Shown piece by piece: positions 33,540 through 43,487 of a stretch of DNA of 64,000 bases. Under the pieces are notes generated by a model that saw only the letters and a list, made by a program, of their open reading frames with translations, did no database searches and was not told the origin of the DNA. Location: NCBI GenBank assembly GCA_913056235.1, contig CAJXMW010000001.1, positions 744,001 through 808,000 on the forward strand, given 5' to 3'. This stretch comes from an uncultured Fodinibius sp. (GTDB taxonomy: Bacteria > Bacteroidota > Rhodothermia > Balneolales > Balneolaceae). The number at the start of each line of letters is the position of its first letter. Position 1 is the first letter of the stretch. The position numbers were made by a program, and so were the translations under genes.

Positions 33540-34625
33540 CTAAACAAAGCGCTTGAGGTCGTCGTCTTTTCGCAGTCGATTTACCACTTCTTTGACACCT
33601 TGCGATTCATCCAGTTTGCAGACTAAAATAGCGGTATCGGTTTCCACGATCGCTAGATCTTCGACGCCGATAAGGGCAATCATCTTGCCGCTCTCGCTTT
33701 GCACTAGATTGTTTTGAGCTCTGGCGAACTCGGCGGTATCGGCCTGCACCACGTTGCCATTTTCATCTTTATCGCGGAGCTCATACACGGCTCTCCAGCT
33801 ACCAACGTCGTTCCATCCAAATGAACCGGGAACCACATACACCGTATCGGCGCGTTCCATGATGCCATAGTCCACCGAGATGCTGGGACATCCGTGATAA
33901 AATGCGTCAATGGCTTCTTTCTGTCCATCGGACCCGATGGAGGGCGTAAGTTTTTCTACCTCGGAATAGACACTGGGCAAGTGTGCTTCAAATTGATTTA
34001 GAATGGTAGAAGCCTGCCAGATAAACATGCCGCTGTTCCACAAGAAGTTGCCAGAGTCGAGGAATTCTCGGGCCGTTTCGATATCAGGCTTCTCCCGAAA
34101 CTGGGTTACCTTTTTGACTTCCAGTCCCTCATGCGTTTCAGACGCATCCGAGTTAAACTCAATATAGCCGTAGCCTGTCTCGGGGTGATCTGGCTTAATA
34201 CCGATGGTTACGAGCGATTCGCCGTCCTCTGCTTTAGCCTGCGCTGCCTCAAGAATAGATAAAAATTTGTCTGTTTGGCTGATCATATGGTCGGCCGGCA
34301 GTACTACCATCGTACCGTCAGGATCCTTTTCCTTGATAAGTGCGGCAGCCAAGGCCACGCAGGGAGCGGTGTTTTTAGCTATCGCTTCGCCCACGATATT
34401 GTTGGCTGGCACGTCGGGCAGTTGCTCTTGGACGAGATCCACATAGCGGTCGTTGGTGATAACCCACACGTTCTCTGGCGGCACCAGTTTGGAGATGCGA
34501 TCCACGGTGGATTGCAGCATGGTGCGATCGCCGAAAATATTCAAAAACTGCTTTGGTTTGGCCTCGGTACTTCGTGGCCAAAAACGAGTGCCGGTCCCCC
34601 CGGCCATGATAACAGCATGTAGCAT
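33540..34625 (-). CDS. manC: mannose-1-phosphate guanylyltransferase
   Basis: 361 residues, the single-domain form without the isomerase part. The nucleotidyltransferase signature AVIMAGGTGTRFWPRS (residues 4-19) and PKQFLNIFGDRTMLQ are intact; VVLPADHMI and FLWNSGMFIW are further conserved blocks. It makes GDP-mannose from GTP and mannose-1-phosphate in the cytoplasm for surface glycan synthesis. It stands alone, ending at a strong terminator. Confidence 0.93.
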   Translation of the reverse strand: MLHAVIMAGGTGTRFWPRSTEAKPKQFLNIFGDRTMLQSTVDRISKLVPPENVWVITNDRYVDLVQEQLPDVPANNIVGEAIAKNTAPCVALAAALIKEKDPDGTMVVLPADHMISQTDKFLSILEAAQAKAEDGESLVTIGIKPDHPETGYGYIEFNSDASETHEGLEVKKVTQFREKPDIETAREFLDSGNFLWNSGMFIWQASTILNQFEAHLPSVYSEVEKLTPSIGSDGQKEAIDAFYHGCPSISVDYGIMERADTVYVVPGSFGWNDVGSWRAVYELRDKDENGNVVQADTAEFARAQNNLVQSESGKMIALIGVEDLAIVETDTAILVCKLDESQGVKEVVNRLRKDDDLKRFV

Positions 34626-34827
34626 AAAGTGTTGGTCGATTTGTGGAGATGAATATTGACTGGAAATTACCTAAAAAAGTGAAAAGTGTGAAAGGTGATT
34701 TGACCGGATTTCATCGTAAGTAATCATTGCAAGCAAAGTAACTAGTTATCACGTGAACCCAAGGTGTATACTGGATGTAGGTAGTTATGATCGGGGAGAT
34801 AAAATTCCAACAACTAAACCCAATGTT

Positions 34828-36120
34828 ATGAACAATTTCAGATCTTCCATCTCGGGATGGATTAGTGCCTACAGTTATGTATTGTGTTTTGCAATCTTGA
34901 TTCCATTCTTGTTTTCTGGATGTGGTGACCAGAGAGTTCAGACTATCACCTACCTTGAGTATCAGCCGGTGTACATGAGTGAGCAGGAGTTTAAGAGTGC
35001 TGTTCAAATGGAGGAGCCGCGCGCTCTCAAAGAGCCGGGCAAAATATACTTTTACAACGACTACCTTTTTGTGAACGAGGTTAATGAAGGGGTTCACATT
35101 ATTGATAACAGTGACCCGGCGTCGCCGTCCAGAGTGGGATTCGTAAACATTCCGGCTAACAAGGATATAGCGGTAAAAGGGGACTACCTTTATGCCGATT
35201 CACAAAGCGATTTGCTGGTGTTTGATCTCTCAAATATGCAGGATGTGCAGCTTGTATCAAGGAAAGAGGATGTCTTTAAATTAACGGCCGATGACTATCC
35301 GGAAGGGCCTCATCAGCAAGTTGATCCATCGCAGGGTATTGTGGTTGACTGGAAGAAGGTAGAAGTGCAGGAGACGTGCAGCGGTGGATGCTATGGATAT
35401 GGTGATCACATTTTGATGGCTGATGGATCGGGCGCTTCGGCTCCCGAAAGTCCTGGTGGTACCGGTGGTTCGCTAGCCCGATTTGCCATTACCGGCGATT
35501 ACCTGTATGCCGTGGACAGCCATAACCTTATAACATTTGATATCAGTGCTCCGGAGCCGATGCAAGCTAGTGAAAAGGAAGTTGGCTGGGCAATTGAAAC
35601 TATCTTTCCCCACAAGAGCAATCTCTTTATCGGGTCCCAACAGGCAATGTATATTTATGATGTTTCCACTCCTGAAGCTCCGATCCAGCTTTCAAGATAT
35701 CCCCACTTTACGGCTTGCGATCCGGTGGTTGTAAAAGGTGATTTTGCGTATGTAACGCTCCGAACCGGTAATACCTGCGCCCGTGGCGTCAACCGGCTGG
35801 ACGTGCTCAACGTTGAGGATCCAAAAAATCCCCAGAAGGTTGGATTTTATGAGATGATCAATCCACATGGATTGGGCGTTGATGACAGCGTTTTGTTTGT
35901 CAGTGAGGGGGAGGAGGGACTCAAAATTATGGATGTTTCGGATCCGTATAACGTTGAGCAACAGCGGCATATCACGGATATCAAGGCCAGGGATGTAATT
36001 CCCCTCAATGATGTTTTAATAGTGACGGGCAAAGATGGCATCTTGCAGTATGATTACAGTGATATCGAGAACGTCGAACTGTTAAGTACAATTCCGGTTG
36101 AGCAGGATGCATCGGAGTAA
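34828..36120 (+). CDS. LVIVD-repeat lipoprotein
   Basis: 430 residues from the ATG at 34828. That start is chosen because the lipoprotein signal (YVLCFAILIPFLFSGC, Cys32) begins soon after it; an upstream in-frame ATG at 34753 would add a polar tail. The rest is a beta-propeller of repeats such as GVHIIDNSDPASPSRVGF, YIYDVSTPEAPIQLSRY and GLKIMDVSDPYNVEQ, the LVIVD pattern. Such proteins sit on the membrane surface, probably as binding platforms. The next gene may be cotranscribed. Confidence 0.8.
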   Translation: MNNFRSSISGWISAYSYVLCFAILIPFLFSGCGDQRVQTITYLEYQPVYMSEQEFKSAVQMEEPRALKEPGKIYFYNDYLFVNEVNEGVHIIDNSDPASPSRVGFVNIPANKDIAVKGDYLYADSQSDLLVFDLSNMQDVQLVSRKEDVFKLTADDYPEGPHQQVDPSQGIVVDWKKVEVQETCSGGCYGYGDHILMADGSGASAPESPGGTGGSLARFAITGDYLYAVDSHNLITFDISAPEPMQASEKEVGWAIETIFPHKSNLFIGSQQAMYIYDVSTPEAPIQLSRYPHFTACDPVVVKGDFAYVTLRTGNTCARGVNRLDVLNVEDPKNPQKVGFYEMINPHGLGVDDSVLFVSEGEEGLKIMDVSDPYNVEQQRHITDIKARDVIPLNDVLIVTGKDGILQYDYSDIENVELLSTIPVEQDASE

Positions 36121-36166
36121 CAGATATTTAGCATTAATTATCAAGCAAGCATCAAATATCTCAATT

Positions 36167-36892
36167 ATGCAGCAAAAAAAGGTAGTTGTTGGCCTATTCT
36201 GCATTATTTTTCTTTTTCCGTTATGGGGCACTGCCCAGTCTAACGTGGAGAATGTCGTCTATCTCAAAAACGGCGGTATTTTGCGTGGAGATATCATTGA
36301 GCGGATAGAAGGAGAGGCGCTCAAAATAAAAACGGCAGGACGCAATGTCTTTGTGGTCAACCTGGATGAGATTGAGAAGATCAGGGAGCAGAAAGTACCG
36401 GCGAAGACCTATTTCAAAAAATCGGGCTATATAAATAATACAGGCATTAATTTGCTAGCGGGCAGTAAAACCCCCATCGTGAGTGTTCGCATGGTGAACG
36501 GCTATCAATTTACGCCCCAATTTTCTGCAGGACTTGGTGCGGGATTTGTGTTGTATGATGATCCTCTCAACCTGATTCCACTTTTTGTTGATCTTAAATA
36601 CAAGTTTCTAGAAGCTAACACCACGCCTTTCGTATCCCTCAAGGGAGGCTACAGTTTTAGCGTATTATCGGATGACAATGAAGGGGCAGAGATTGAGAGC
36701 CACAGCGGCGGATTAATGATCAATCCAGTGGTGGGAATACAATTTGAGCTCAATTCCAATTTGGGACTCTATTTGACCAGCGGCTATAATATTGAGCATG
36801 CCAGCTTTGAGCAGCCGGGCTGGAACGGTCGTACTATCAAGACGGATATCATCTACCGGCGCGTGCAGTTTGGGGTCGGGCTGACCTTTTAG
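36167..36892 (+). CDS. predicted exported beta-barrel protein
   Basis: 241 residues from the ATG at 36167, preferred over 36098 because a signal peptide (VVVGLFCIIFLFPLWGTAQ) follows at once. An SHD1-like beta stretch comes next (VYLKNGGILRGDIIERIEGE). Then an eight-strand-like barrel region (FSAGLGAGFVLYDDP, FVSLKGGYSFSVL) ends in GVGLTF, an outer-membrane C-terminal Phe. Function unknown. Confidence 0.7.
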   Translation: MQQKKVVVGLFCIIFLFPLWGTAQSNVENVVYLKNGGILRGDIIERIEGEALKIKTAGRNVFVVNLDEIEKIREQKVPAKTYFKKSGYINNTGINLLAGSKTPIVSVRMVNGYQFTPQFSAGLGAGFVLYDDPLNLIPLFVDLKYKFLEANTTPFVSLKGGYSFSVLSDDNEGAEIESHSGGLMINPVVGIQFELNSNLGLYLTSGYNIEHASFEQPGWNGRTIKTDIIYRRVQFGVGLTF

Positions 36893-36904
36893 ATCTGGAG
36901 TATT

Positions 36905-37153
36905 CTATGTGGCGTGATATTCCCCGTCCAGATGATGTTGGTCAATAATTTTGATTAGCTCGCGGGCAGATTCGGCGTAGGCCGTATTGGGATAGTGTTC
37001 TACAATTTTTTCAGCGGCAATGACAGCTTCCAAATACTGCTTATTAACAATCTTGGTTTTAGCTTTTTGTAGGATAGGCATAGCCTCGTGAGATCCGCAG
37101 GCAGTAATTAGTCCAGTGATCAGAAAAATAGCTGTAGTCGTTGAGGTATCCAT
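36905..37153 (-). CDS. small lipoprotein, TPR-like
   Basis: 82 residues. The start TAIFLITGLITAC gives a lipobox with Cys19. The rest is two helices with a TPR-like spacing (YLEAVIAAEKIVEHYPNTAYAE). It lies 2 bp after the histidine kinase gene on the same strand, so it is the third gene of that operon. Function unknown. Confidence 0.6.
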   Translation of the reverse strand: MDTSTTTAIFLITGLITACGSHEAMPILQKAKTKIVNKQYLEAVIAAEKIVEHYPNTAYAESARELIKIIDQHHLDGEYHAT

Positions 37154-37155
37154 AA

Positions 37156-38250
37156 TCAGTCTGTTATTTCTGCTGAGGCTGGGGTGCGTTGCACTTTGGA
37201 AAGAGTGAAGCTGAATGTGGAGCCTACATTAGGCGTACTTTCGATGAAGAATTCTTCGTCGTGGGCCTCCATGATGTGTTTTACAATGGCCAGGCCAAGT
37301 CCGGTGCCGCCTTTTTCTCGAGAACGCGATTTGTCCACACGGAAAAAACGTTCGGTCACGCGCTCAATATATTGCTGGTTGATGCCGATGCCGGTGTCTT
37401 CCACATATACCAGCAGGCGGCTGTCATCTTTTGAGTACGTCTTAACGCCCACCGTAACACTGCCCCCTTTTTCATTGTATTTGATTGCATTCTCGATGAG
37501 ATTGATCAATACCTGCTTTATTTGGTTGCGGTCGGCAGTAACCAAAATGTTCTTGGGAATATTCTCGGTTTTAAGGGTTACTTTATCTTTTTCGGCTTTG
37601 TATTGTAGGTTTTCAACAACTTCGGTTATCACTTTACCCAGGTAGATATCCTGGACTTCTGATTTCAGTTCACCGGTTTCCAGTTTGGAAATCTCCATTA
37701 AATCTTTCGTAAGATAAATTAGCCTGTTTACATTACGCTGGGCTTTTTCTAGGAATTTACGGTTGACGTCCTCATCGTCGATAGCACCGTTCAGCAGCGT
37801 CTCGATAAAACCCTGAATTGCAAAAATGGGCGTTTTCAGCTCGTGCGAAATATCACCAATAAATTCCTTGCGATAATTCTCGATGCGATTCAGCCGCTGG
37901 ATTTCGCGTTCTACCGTTTTGCTGGCGCGAATCGACTGCTTGATCAGATAGTCGAGCTCATCGTGGCCACCGGTTTTAAGGTCCTCATAATCCCGGAAGC
38001 GTTTGCGGGCGATATTGCGGTTAATCTGGTTAAGCGTTTCGAGCCGTGAAAACTGTATGCTATATATCACAAAGTAAATTACGGAAAAGGACGCCACAAG
38101 GGTTATCGCTCCATACACAGCGCCGGCCATTAGTGTACTTCCAAAATAGAGAATTGCCCCTCCGGCTAAAATCACTCCCAACAGCAGGCCCGAAATGAGG
38201 GCGCTTCGGAAGGCCAGTCGAGAAGATTTTTTAAAAGGATTCTTTTTCAT
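37156..38250 (-). CDS. PhoR-like sensor histidine kinase
   Basis: 364 residues. Two membrane helices (about 16-38 and 41-65) with almost no periplasmic loop are followed by a linker and the HisKA domain GDISHELKTPIFAIQG (His136). The HATPase domain has the N box LINLIENAIKYN, G1 VEDTGIGINQQY and G2 GGTGLGLAIVKHI. The very short loop suggests sensing in the membrane or through a partner, as in PhoR. Its start overlaps the regulator stop by one base (38250). Confidence 0.88.
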   Translation of the reverse strand: MKKNPFKKSSRLAFRSALISGLLLGVILAGGAILYFGSTLMAGAVYGAITLVASFSVIYFVIYSIQFSRLETLNQINRNIARKRFRDYEDLKTGGHDELDYLIKQSIRASKTVEREIQRLNRIENYRKEFIGDISHELKTPIFAIQGFIETLLNGAIDDEDVNRKFLEKAQRNVNRLIYLTKDLMEISKLETGELKSEVQDIYLGKVITEVVENLQYKAEKDKVTLKTENIPKNILVTADRNQIKQVLINLIENAIKYNEKGGSVTVGVKTYSKDDSRLLVYVEDTGIGINQQYIERVTERFFRVDKSRSREKGGTGLGLAIVKHIMEAHDEEFFIESTPNVGSTFSFTLSKVQRTPASAEITD

Positions 38251-38933
38251 TATTCCTTAAACCGGTATCCAACACCTTTTACGGTTTCAATGTACTCATC
38301 ACCCAGTTTTTCTCGAATCTTGCGGACATGGACGTCCACAGTCCGATCGACGACATAAATATTATCGCCCCAAACGTGGTTGAGCAGTGTCTGGCGATCC
38401 ATCACTTTTCCTTTGCGGCTGGCAAGGAAGTAGAGCAGTTCAAACTCTTTACGGGGAAGTTGAAATTCTTCATCCTCGCCGCGGGTAACAATGTATCGGT
38501 CCTTGTCGATAACGATATCGTGTACTTCTATCTTGTCGGCCATCTCCTCGGTTTCTTCGAACCGGCGAAGTACGGCTTTGATGCGAGAAATTAGCTTGGT
38601 AGTGCTGATGGGCTTAGTGATATAATCGTCACCGCCCTTGTCGAGCCCTTGGACCTCGGTTTTTTCATCGCCGCGAGCGGTCAGAAAAATAATGGGTATT
38701 TTTTTAAGCTTTTTATCGTCACGCATGCGTTCAACGACTTCAAGACCGTCCATCTTCGGCATCATGATATCCAGGAGCACAAGGTTAGGGCTATGCTCGC
38801 GAGCCATCTCGATACCCTCTACGCCATCTTCGGCCTTTAGTACATCGAAGCCCTCTTGTTTAAGATTGTACTCTATGAGATCGAGGAGATCTTGTTCGTC
38901 ATCAACAACAAGAATGGTTTGTTTGTCAGACAC
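38250..38933 (-). CDS. PhoB/OmpR-family response regulator
   Basis: 227 residues. The receiver domain has the acidic pair Asp11-Asp12, phosphoacceptor Asp55 (LVLLDIMMPKMDG), Thr85 and Lys107 (ITKPIS). The C-terminal winged helix ends in VDVHVRKIREKLG and VKGVGYRF, typical of OmpR/PhoB. It is the first gene of the operon with the kinase and the small lipoprotein. The 256-bp gap to the divergent trkA gene (38934-39189) should hold both promoters; no clear box was identified. Confidence 0.92.
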   Translation of the reverse strand: MSDKQTILVVDDEQDLLDLIEYNLKQEGFDVLKAEDGVEGIEMAREHSPNLVLLDIMMPKMDGLEVVERMRDDKKLKKIPIIFLTARGDEKTEVQGLDKGGDDYITKPISTTKLISRIKAVLRRFEETEEMADKIEVHDIVIDKDRYIVTRGEDEEFQLPRKEFELLYFLASRKGKVMDRQTLLNHVWGDNIYVVDRTVDVHVRKIREKLGDEYIETVKGVGYRFKE

Positions 38934-39189
38934 TGGGATGGTATTTGTTGTAGTGTTTTATTAAGGTAAGGAAAATGTTACTGAAATTTTACGTAGCAAT
39001 ACTACAAAGCACGTCCCCCAAATCAAACCCGAACCCTATTAAATAATTGTTATTTCTTTAAAGATGATGACCCTTCTTATGGTTTTGTATTAATCAGCTT
39101 ATGGGAGAGGCATAATTCTCATTATTTTTTAGTTACAGAGGCTATTGTTTGCTTATCATTTCTATTAGTGAGGTATAAATTACATTATT

Positions 39190-40530
39190 ATGAAGATACT
39201 AATTATTGGCGCAGGGCAGGTGGGTATGAGCGTGATGGAAGATCTCATTGATGATCATAAGATCTCAATGATTGATAAGGATGCCAGTAGCCTGGATCGT
39301 GTGCCCTTTGAAGTTGAGGTAATTGCGGGGAATGGACTTGAAGAAGAGGTATTACAATCAGCGGGAATAAAAGAGGCTGAAATTGTGCTATCAACGACCT
39401 CCGATGATCATACCAATGTTCTTATTGGTAGTATGGCTAAACTTCTAACCGAATGTTTTACGATTGCCCGTGTGTCCGATCCATCGTTTGCAAATATCTG
39501 GGATACAAGGGAGGGGGCATTTGGGATTGATGCGATGATTGACCGATCATACTTAACAGCAAAGCAAATTACAGACCTTCTCTGGTTTCAGTCCACTCGG
39601 CAAGAATCAATTAATGAAGAGTTGTATTGCCAGGGAAAAGTAAAAATGTCGGAATTCAGATTGGAAAGTGACAGTGAACTGATTGATAAAACAGTTCAGC
39701 ATTGCGAAAAATATCCAAAAATAAATGTTGTTGGTATTTTTAGGGATAGTGATTTTAGCATTGTATCAAAGGATACCTCTTTTGAGGAAGGAGATCGTAT
39801 TACGGTATTTGGGCCTCCCCAAAAAGTGGATGATTTTGGAATATCAATAGCATCGACAGAGATGGAGCCGGTGCAAGATACGTTTGATATTCTGGGAGGG
39901 GGAGATATTGGTTACCAAGCAGCCCTGTTATTGGAGGATACTCCACTGAGTATTCGTATCTTCGAAAAAGATCCCGAACGAGCCCAGTTTCTTTCTGAAC
40001 ACCTGTCCCAAGCTATGGTGCTACAGGCAGATATTACTGAGCGTTCGGTTTGGGAAGAAGAGCACATCCCTGAATCTGATATTTTATTGGTAAGCACAAA
40101 TGATGATGCCAAAAATATATTGGTAACACTGATAGGGCAAGAGCATGAAAGTTCGCGATTGGTAAGTGTTGTTCATGAGAATCAGTATTTATCGCTTTTT
40201 GAGTCGTTGGATATTACGCGGGTAATTCACCCCAGAGAAGTTGTTGCTTCAAGTATAACCAACTATGTAAAAGATAGTTATACAGGACATTTAACCGAGT
40301 TGGAGCATGAAAGTGGGGAGATATTTGAAATAAAGATCGATGCAGAGAGCCAGGTTTTGAATGAAACAATAGAGGATCTAAAAAAACGCTTTGACCACCC
40401 GTATGAAGTTGGAGCGATAGCCCGCCAGAACCATGTTATAATTCCCACGTTGGATACCTCCATAAAATTGGGGGATCAGTTAGTTATTCTGACAACGGGG
40501 AAAGCTGAAGATATGGTGGATAAATTATGA
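39190..40530 (+). CDS. trkA: Trk potassium uptake regulator TrkA
   Basis: 446 residues with two RCK units. The first begins MKILIIGAGQVGMSVMEDL, an NAD-binding Rossmann start with the acidic strand end SMIDKD. The second begins at about 228 with DILGGGDIGYQAALLLED. TrkA_C-like domains follow each. It is the cytoplasmic gating subunit of the Trk system. Its stop overlaps the trkH start by 4 bp, so the two are made together. Confidence 0.92.
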   Translation: MKILIIGAGQVGMSVMEDLIDDHKISMIDKDASSLDRVPFEVEVIAGNGLEEEVLQSAGIKEAEIVLSTTSDDHTNVLIGSMAKLLTECFTIARVSDPSFANIWDTREGAFGIDAMIDRSYLTAKQITDLLWFQSTRQESINEELYCQGKVKMSEFRLESDSELIDKTVQHCEKYPKINVVGIFRDSDFSIVSKDTSFEEGDRITVFGPPQKVDDFGISIASTEMEPVQDTFDILGGGDIGYQAALLLEDTPLSIRIFEKDPERAQFLSEHLSQAMVLQADITERSVWEEEHIPESDILLVSTNDDAKNILVTLIGQEHESSRLVSVVHENQYLSLFESLDITRVIHPREVVASSITNYVKDSYTGHLTELEHESGEIFEIKIDAESQVLNETIEDLKKRFDHPYEVGAIARQNHVIIPTLDTSIKLGDQLVILTTGKAEDMVDKL

Positions 40531-42023
40531 GAAAACAGGTTGATCTTTTCTGTGTCCTGAGTCTGTTTGGGGCTATCTTAAAGTGGCTTTCAGTTCCACT
40601 TAGCGTGCCATTTATCTATTCGTTATTTGGCCAAGAAAATCCGTTGGTTTTTTTGATACCCATAGCAGTGTCATTGATCATCGGTTTTTTATTGGAGCGA
40701 CTTGATACGAATCCCCAATTGGGATTGCGGGAAACATTTTTGCTGGTCTCATTGAGTTGGTTAGGAGTTACCTTGGTTGGGGGACTTCCCTATGTGCTGG
40801 CCGGAGCGGGGACAGTAGCCAATCCTATTAATGCCTTGTTTGAAAGCATGAGCGGGTTTACAACTACGGGAGCTACGGTAATGGCGTCTATTTCATTTGA
40901 TGCCCATAGTCCTGAAATTATGCTCTGGCGTCAAATTACGCAGTGGCTTGGCGGTATGGGGATCATTGTACTTGGGATAGCCATTCTTCCGCGTTTATCG
41001 GTAGGGGGATCAGAATTGATTGAAGCTGAAGCTCCTGGTACGCAGTTCGATCGGATTACGCCACGTATTGTTGAAACGGCAAGGATTCTATGGTTGCTCT
41101 ATGTTATCCTTACGATAACGCTTGGAGGGTTACTCTATGGATCTCATCTGATTGGTTTGTCTCCGGATATGGGCTTGTATAATGCGGTAGCTCATGCGCT
41201 AACGACCATGCCTACCGGTGGATTTTCGCCTGAGGCCAAAAGCATTGCTGCCTTTTCATCAACAGTGCAATGGATAATTATTCCCTTCATGTTTATGGCT
41301 GGGGTCAACTATGCCTTGATGTGGAGGGGATTTACCGGTAGGCCCAGGAAGCTGTATCGAGATACTGAATTCATCTTTTACAGCTTTATTATCTTGCTAA
41401 CAGCAGGAATAATATTTGTGATGGTTTCAGGCAACACTTTTGAGAAACCACAGGACGCCCTACGACATAGCTTATTTCAAGTATTGACCATTGTAACGAC
41501 CGCCGGATATGCAAGTCACGATTTCAATACATGGAATACAATGGCAAAAACGCTGTTGTTTATGATGATGTTTATCGGAGGTTGTGCCGGAAGTACCGGG
41601 GGTGGAATTAAAGTTTTCCGCTGGATTGTCACCATAAAAACGTTTGCTAAACAGCTTTTTACCACCATCTATCCACGCGCAGTTCAATCTATCCGCGTTG
41701 GAAAGAATATTATCAAAAACAAAACGGCTCGTCGTGTTACGATAATGATTCTGTTATATATAGTTACCTTTCTGATAGGCGCGCTGATTATTGAGATAGA
41801 ATCGTACCGTATTGGCCTAGACCTTGAAACGCTGGAAATAATGAGTGCATCCGCCGCTTGTATAGGAAATATTGGTCCTGGATTTGGGATTGTTGGGCCA
41901 ATGAATAACTACCTTGCCTTTTCGCCGCTTTCAAAAACGGTGATGGTCTTTTTGATGTGGGCTGGCCGCCTGGAATTGTTCACCCTTTTCGTCATATTTA
42001 TTCCCAAATATTGGCGAAATTAG
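40527..42023 (+). CDS. trkH: Trk potassium transporter subunit TrkH
   Basis: 498 residues, highly hydrophobic. Pore-like segments typical of TrkH are visible: SMSGFTTTGATVM, TMPTGGFSPEAK, TIVTTAGYASHDFN and SASAACIGNIGPGFG, the four repeats each with a Gly at the filter. It forms the K+ path in the inner membrane with TrkA. It ends 6 bp before the convergent ruvA stop. Confidence 0.93.
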   Translation: MRKQVDLFCVLSLFGAILKWLSVPLSVPFIYSLFGQENPLVFLIPIAVSLIIGFLLERLDTNPQLGLRETFLLVSLSWLGVTLVGGLPYVLAGAGTVANPINALFESMSGFTTTGATVMASISFDAHSPEIMLWRQITQWLGGMGIIVLGIAILPRLSVGGSELIEAEAPGTQFDRITPRIVETARILWLLYVILTITLGGLLYGSHLIGLSPDMGLYNAVAHALTTMPTGGFSPEAKSIAAFSSTVQWIIIPFMFMAGVNYALMWRGFTGRPRKLYRDTEFIFYSFIILLTAGIIFVMVSGNTFEKPQDALRHSLFQVLTIVTTAGYASHDFNTWNTMAKTLLFMMMFIGGCAGSTGGGIKVFRWIVTIKTFAKQLFTTIYPRAVQSIRVGKNIIKNKTARRVTIMILLYIVTFLIGALIIEIESYRIGLDLETLEIMSASAACIGNIGPGFGIVGPMNNYLAFSPLSKTVMVFLMWAGRLELFTLFVIFIPKYWRN

Positions 42024-42029
42024 AGTCAG

Positions 42030-42635
42030 CTATTTATCCATTTTAGATAATGCCTTCTTAACCAGCTTTTGTACATCGCCATCAATATCTTCCCCCTTGG
42101 CCGCAAGCTCAATGGACTCTTCAGCATCCCGCTTTTTAAAGCCGAGTGATTGCAGTGCAGAAACGGCTTCTTCCTTGACATTGCTGGCTACATTGGAAGT
42201 ACTGCTGGTTGAACTGTACGTAGCATCAACCATTTCAGAAATTTTATCCTTGAGTTCCAGAATCATCCGCTGCGCCGTCTTTTTGCCGATACCCTTAATC
42301 TGGGAAAGGGCAGATTTATCTTCCTGCACAATAGCGCCCGTAATTTCCTCAGCGGGTAGTCCCGACAGGATGGTGAGTCCCAGCTTTGGTCCCACGCCCT
42401 TTACTGTGATTAACAATTCGAAAAGGTCTTTCTCGTTTTGACTTGCGAATCCAAACAGCCGCTGATCGTTATCCGTCACATGATGATAGACCAGCAGTTC
42501 TACCTCCTCATCTTCGCTGGGCAATTCATCGTAAGTTTGGTTAGAAATCTCCAGCAAATACCCGACATCACGAACATCTAAGATGAGTTGTTCGGGCGAC
42601 TTTTTGTGTATTGTACCTTTTAAATAACCAATCAT
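42030..42635 (-). CDS. ruvA: Holliday junction protein RuvA
   Basis: 201 residues, usual size. The N-terminal OB domain starts MIGYLKGTI and contains DVGYLLEISNQTY. Two helix-hairpin-helix motifs follow (LITVKGVGPKLGLTILSGL and LSQIKGIGKKTAQRMILEL). The C-terminal domain III (KEEAVSALQSLGFKKRDAEE) contacts RuvB. It binds four-way junctions during recombination repair. ruvC lies 149 bp upstream on the same strand; ruvB is not in the window. Confidence 0.97.
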   Translation of the reverse strand: MIGYLKGTIHKKSPEQLILDVRDVGYLLEISNQTYDELPSEDEEVELLVYHHVTDNDQRLFGFASQNEKDLFELLITVKGVGPKLGLTILSGLPAEEITGAIVQEDKSALSQIKGIGKKTAQRMILELKDKISEMVDATYSSTSSTSNVASNVKEEAVSALQSLGFKKRDAEESIELAAKGEDIDGDVQKLVKKALSKMDK

Positions 42636-42784
42636 CTGTTACGTTTTTGCTACTTTTTTTTTAAAAAGCCTATAAATATTCAATGAGTTAGAAGCGTAAG
42701 CTTGATATGCTAAAGTATTAAAGGCTTAATCCGGCGCTAATACATTAACACTTAAACACTTAGAGACTTCGACATATAAGGGAC

Positions 42785-43363
42785 CTACTTCACGCGGTCT
42801 GGATTATTTTCTACAAAATCGGCCCAGCTCGATTTACTGTTATTTTGATGTGTTTTCTTCTGCGATTTGGGAGCCTGACGGTTAAAACTGTTTTGTTTCA
42901 TAAGATGACACCAAGCTACGGCCAACGCATCAGTGGCATCTTTGGACAGTTCTTCATCCGGGAGCGAAACCGTCTTGCGAAGCATAAAAGCCACCTGTTT
43001 TTTGCTAGCGTTGCCGTTGCCGGTAATCGACTTCTTTACTTGCTTGGGATAATACTCCGTGACCCCAATATCGTGGTTGGTGATGGCCAGCATGGCCGCG
43101 GCCTGAGCCCGGCCTAGTTTGAGCATAGCCAGGGGATCTACCCCGTAAACCGGTGTTTCTACGGCACAAGAGGTAGGTTCAAAAGAAGAGATAATTTTAG
43201 AAACTTCCTCAAAAATGTACTGCAGGCGATCAGCATGATCATCCATATGAGCCATTTTGAGAACGTCGCAACGCAGCGCTACCATTTTGCCACTCTGTTG
43301 GGTAAGGATAGCGTAACCGGTATTTCGGGAACCGGGGTCGATACCGAGAATGACATCAGACAT
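42785..43363 (-). CDS. ruvC: Holliday junction resolvase RuvC
   Basis: 192 residues. All four catalytic acids are visible: Asp9 in LGIDPGSRNTGYA, Glu69 in CAVETPVYG, and Asp142 and Asp145 in KDATDALAVAWCH. Lys-rich QVKKSITGNGNASKKQV is also conserved. The C-terminal tail of about 30 polar residues is longer than in E. coli. It cuts Holliday junctions after RuvAB branch migration. Confidence 0.97.
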   Translation of the reverse strand: MSDVILGIDPGSRNTGYAILTQQSGKMVALRCDVLKMAHMDDHADRLQYIFEEVSKIISSFEPTSCAVETPVYGVDPLAMLKLGRAQAAAMLAITNHDIGVTEYYPKQVKKSITGNGNASKKQVAFMLRKTVSLPDEELSKDATDALAVAWCHLMKQNSFNRQAPKSQKKTHQNNSKSSWADFVENNPDRVK

Positions 43364-43429
43364 GGTGGCGTGTTTGATTTAATTTCTTAAAATATAACAG
43401 AATGCCGCCACCATTCCACACTGTGCAAT

Positions 43430-43462
43430 AAAAAAGCCCCAGCGGTTACTGCGCCGGGGCTC
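43430..43462 (-). terminator. terminator of ankyrin gene
   Basis: AGCCCCAGCG and CGCCGGGGCT pair (43435-43461, one mismatch); on the minus strand it is followed by TTTTTTATT. It lies 26 bp after the ankyrin gene stop. Confidence 0.85.
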
Positions 43463-43487
43463 AAAGGTGTATTCTATGCTTAGAATG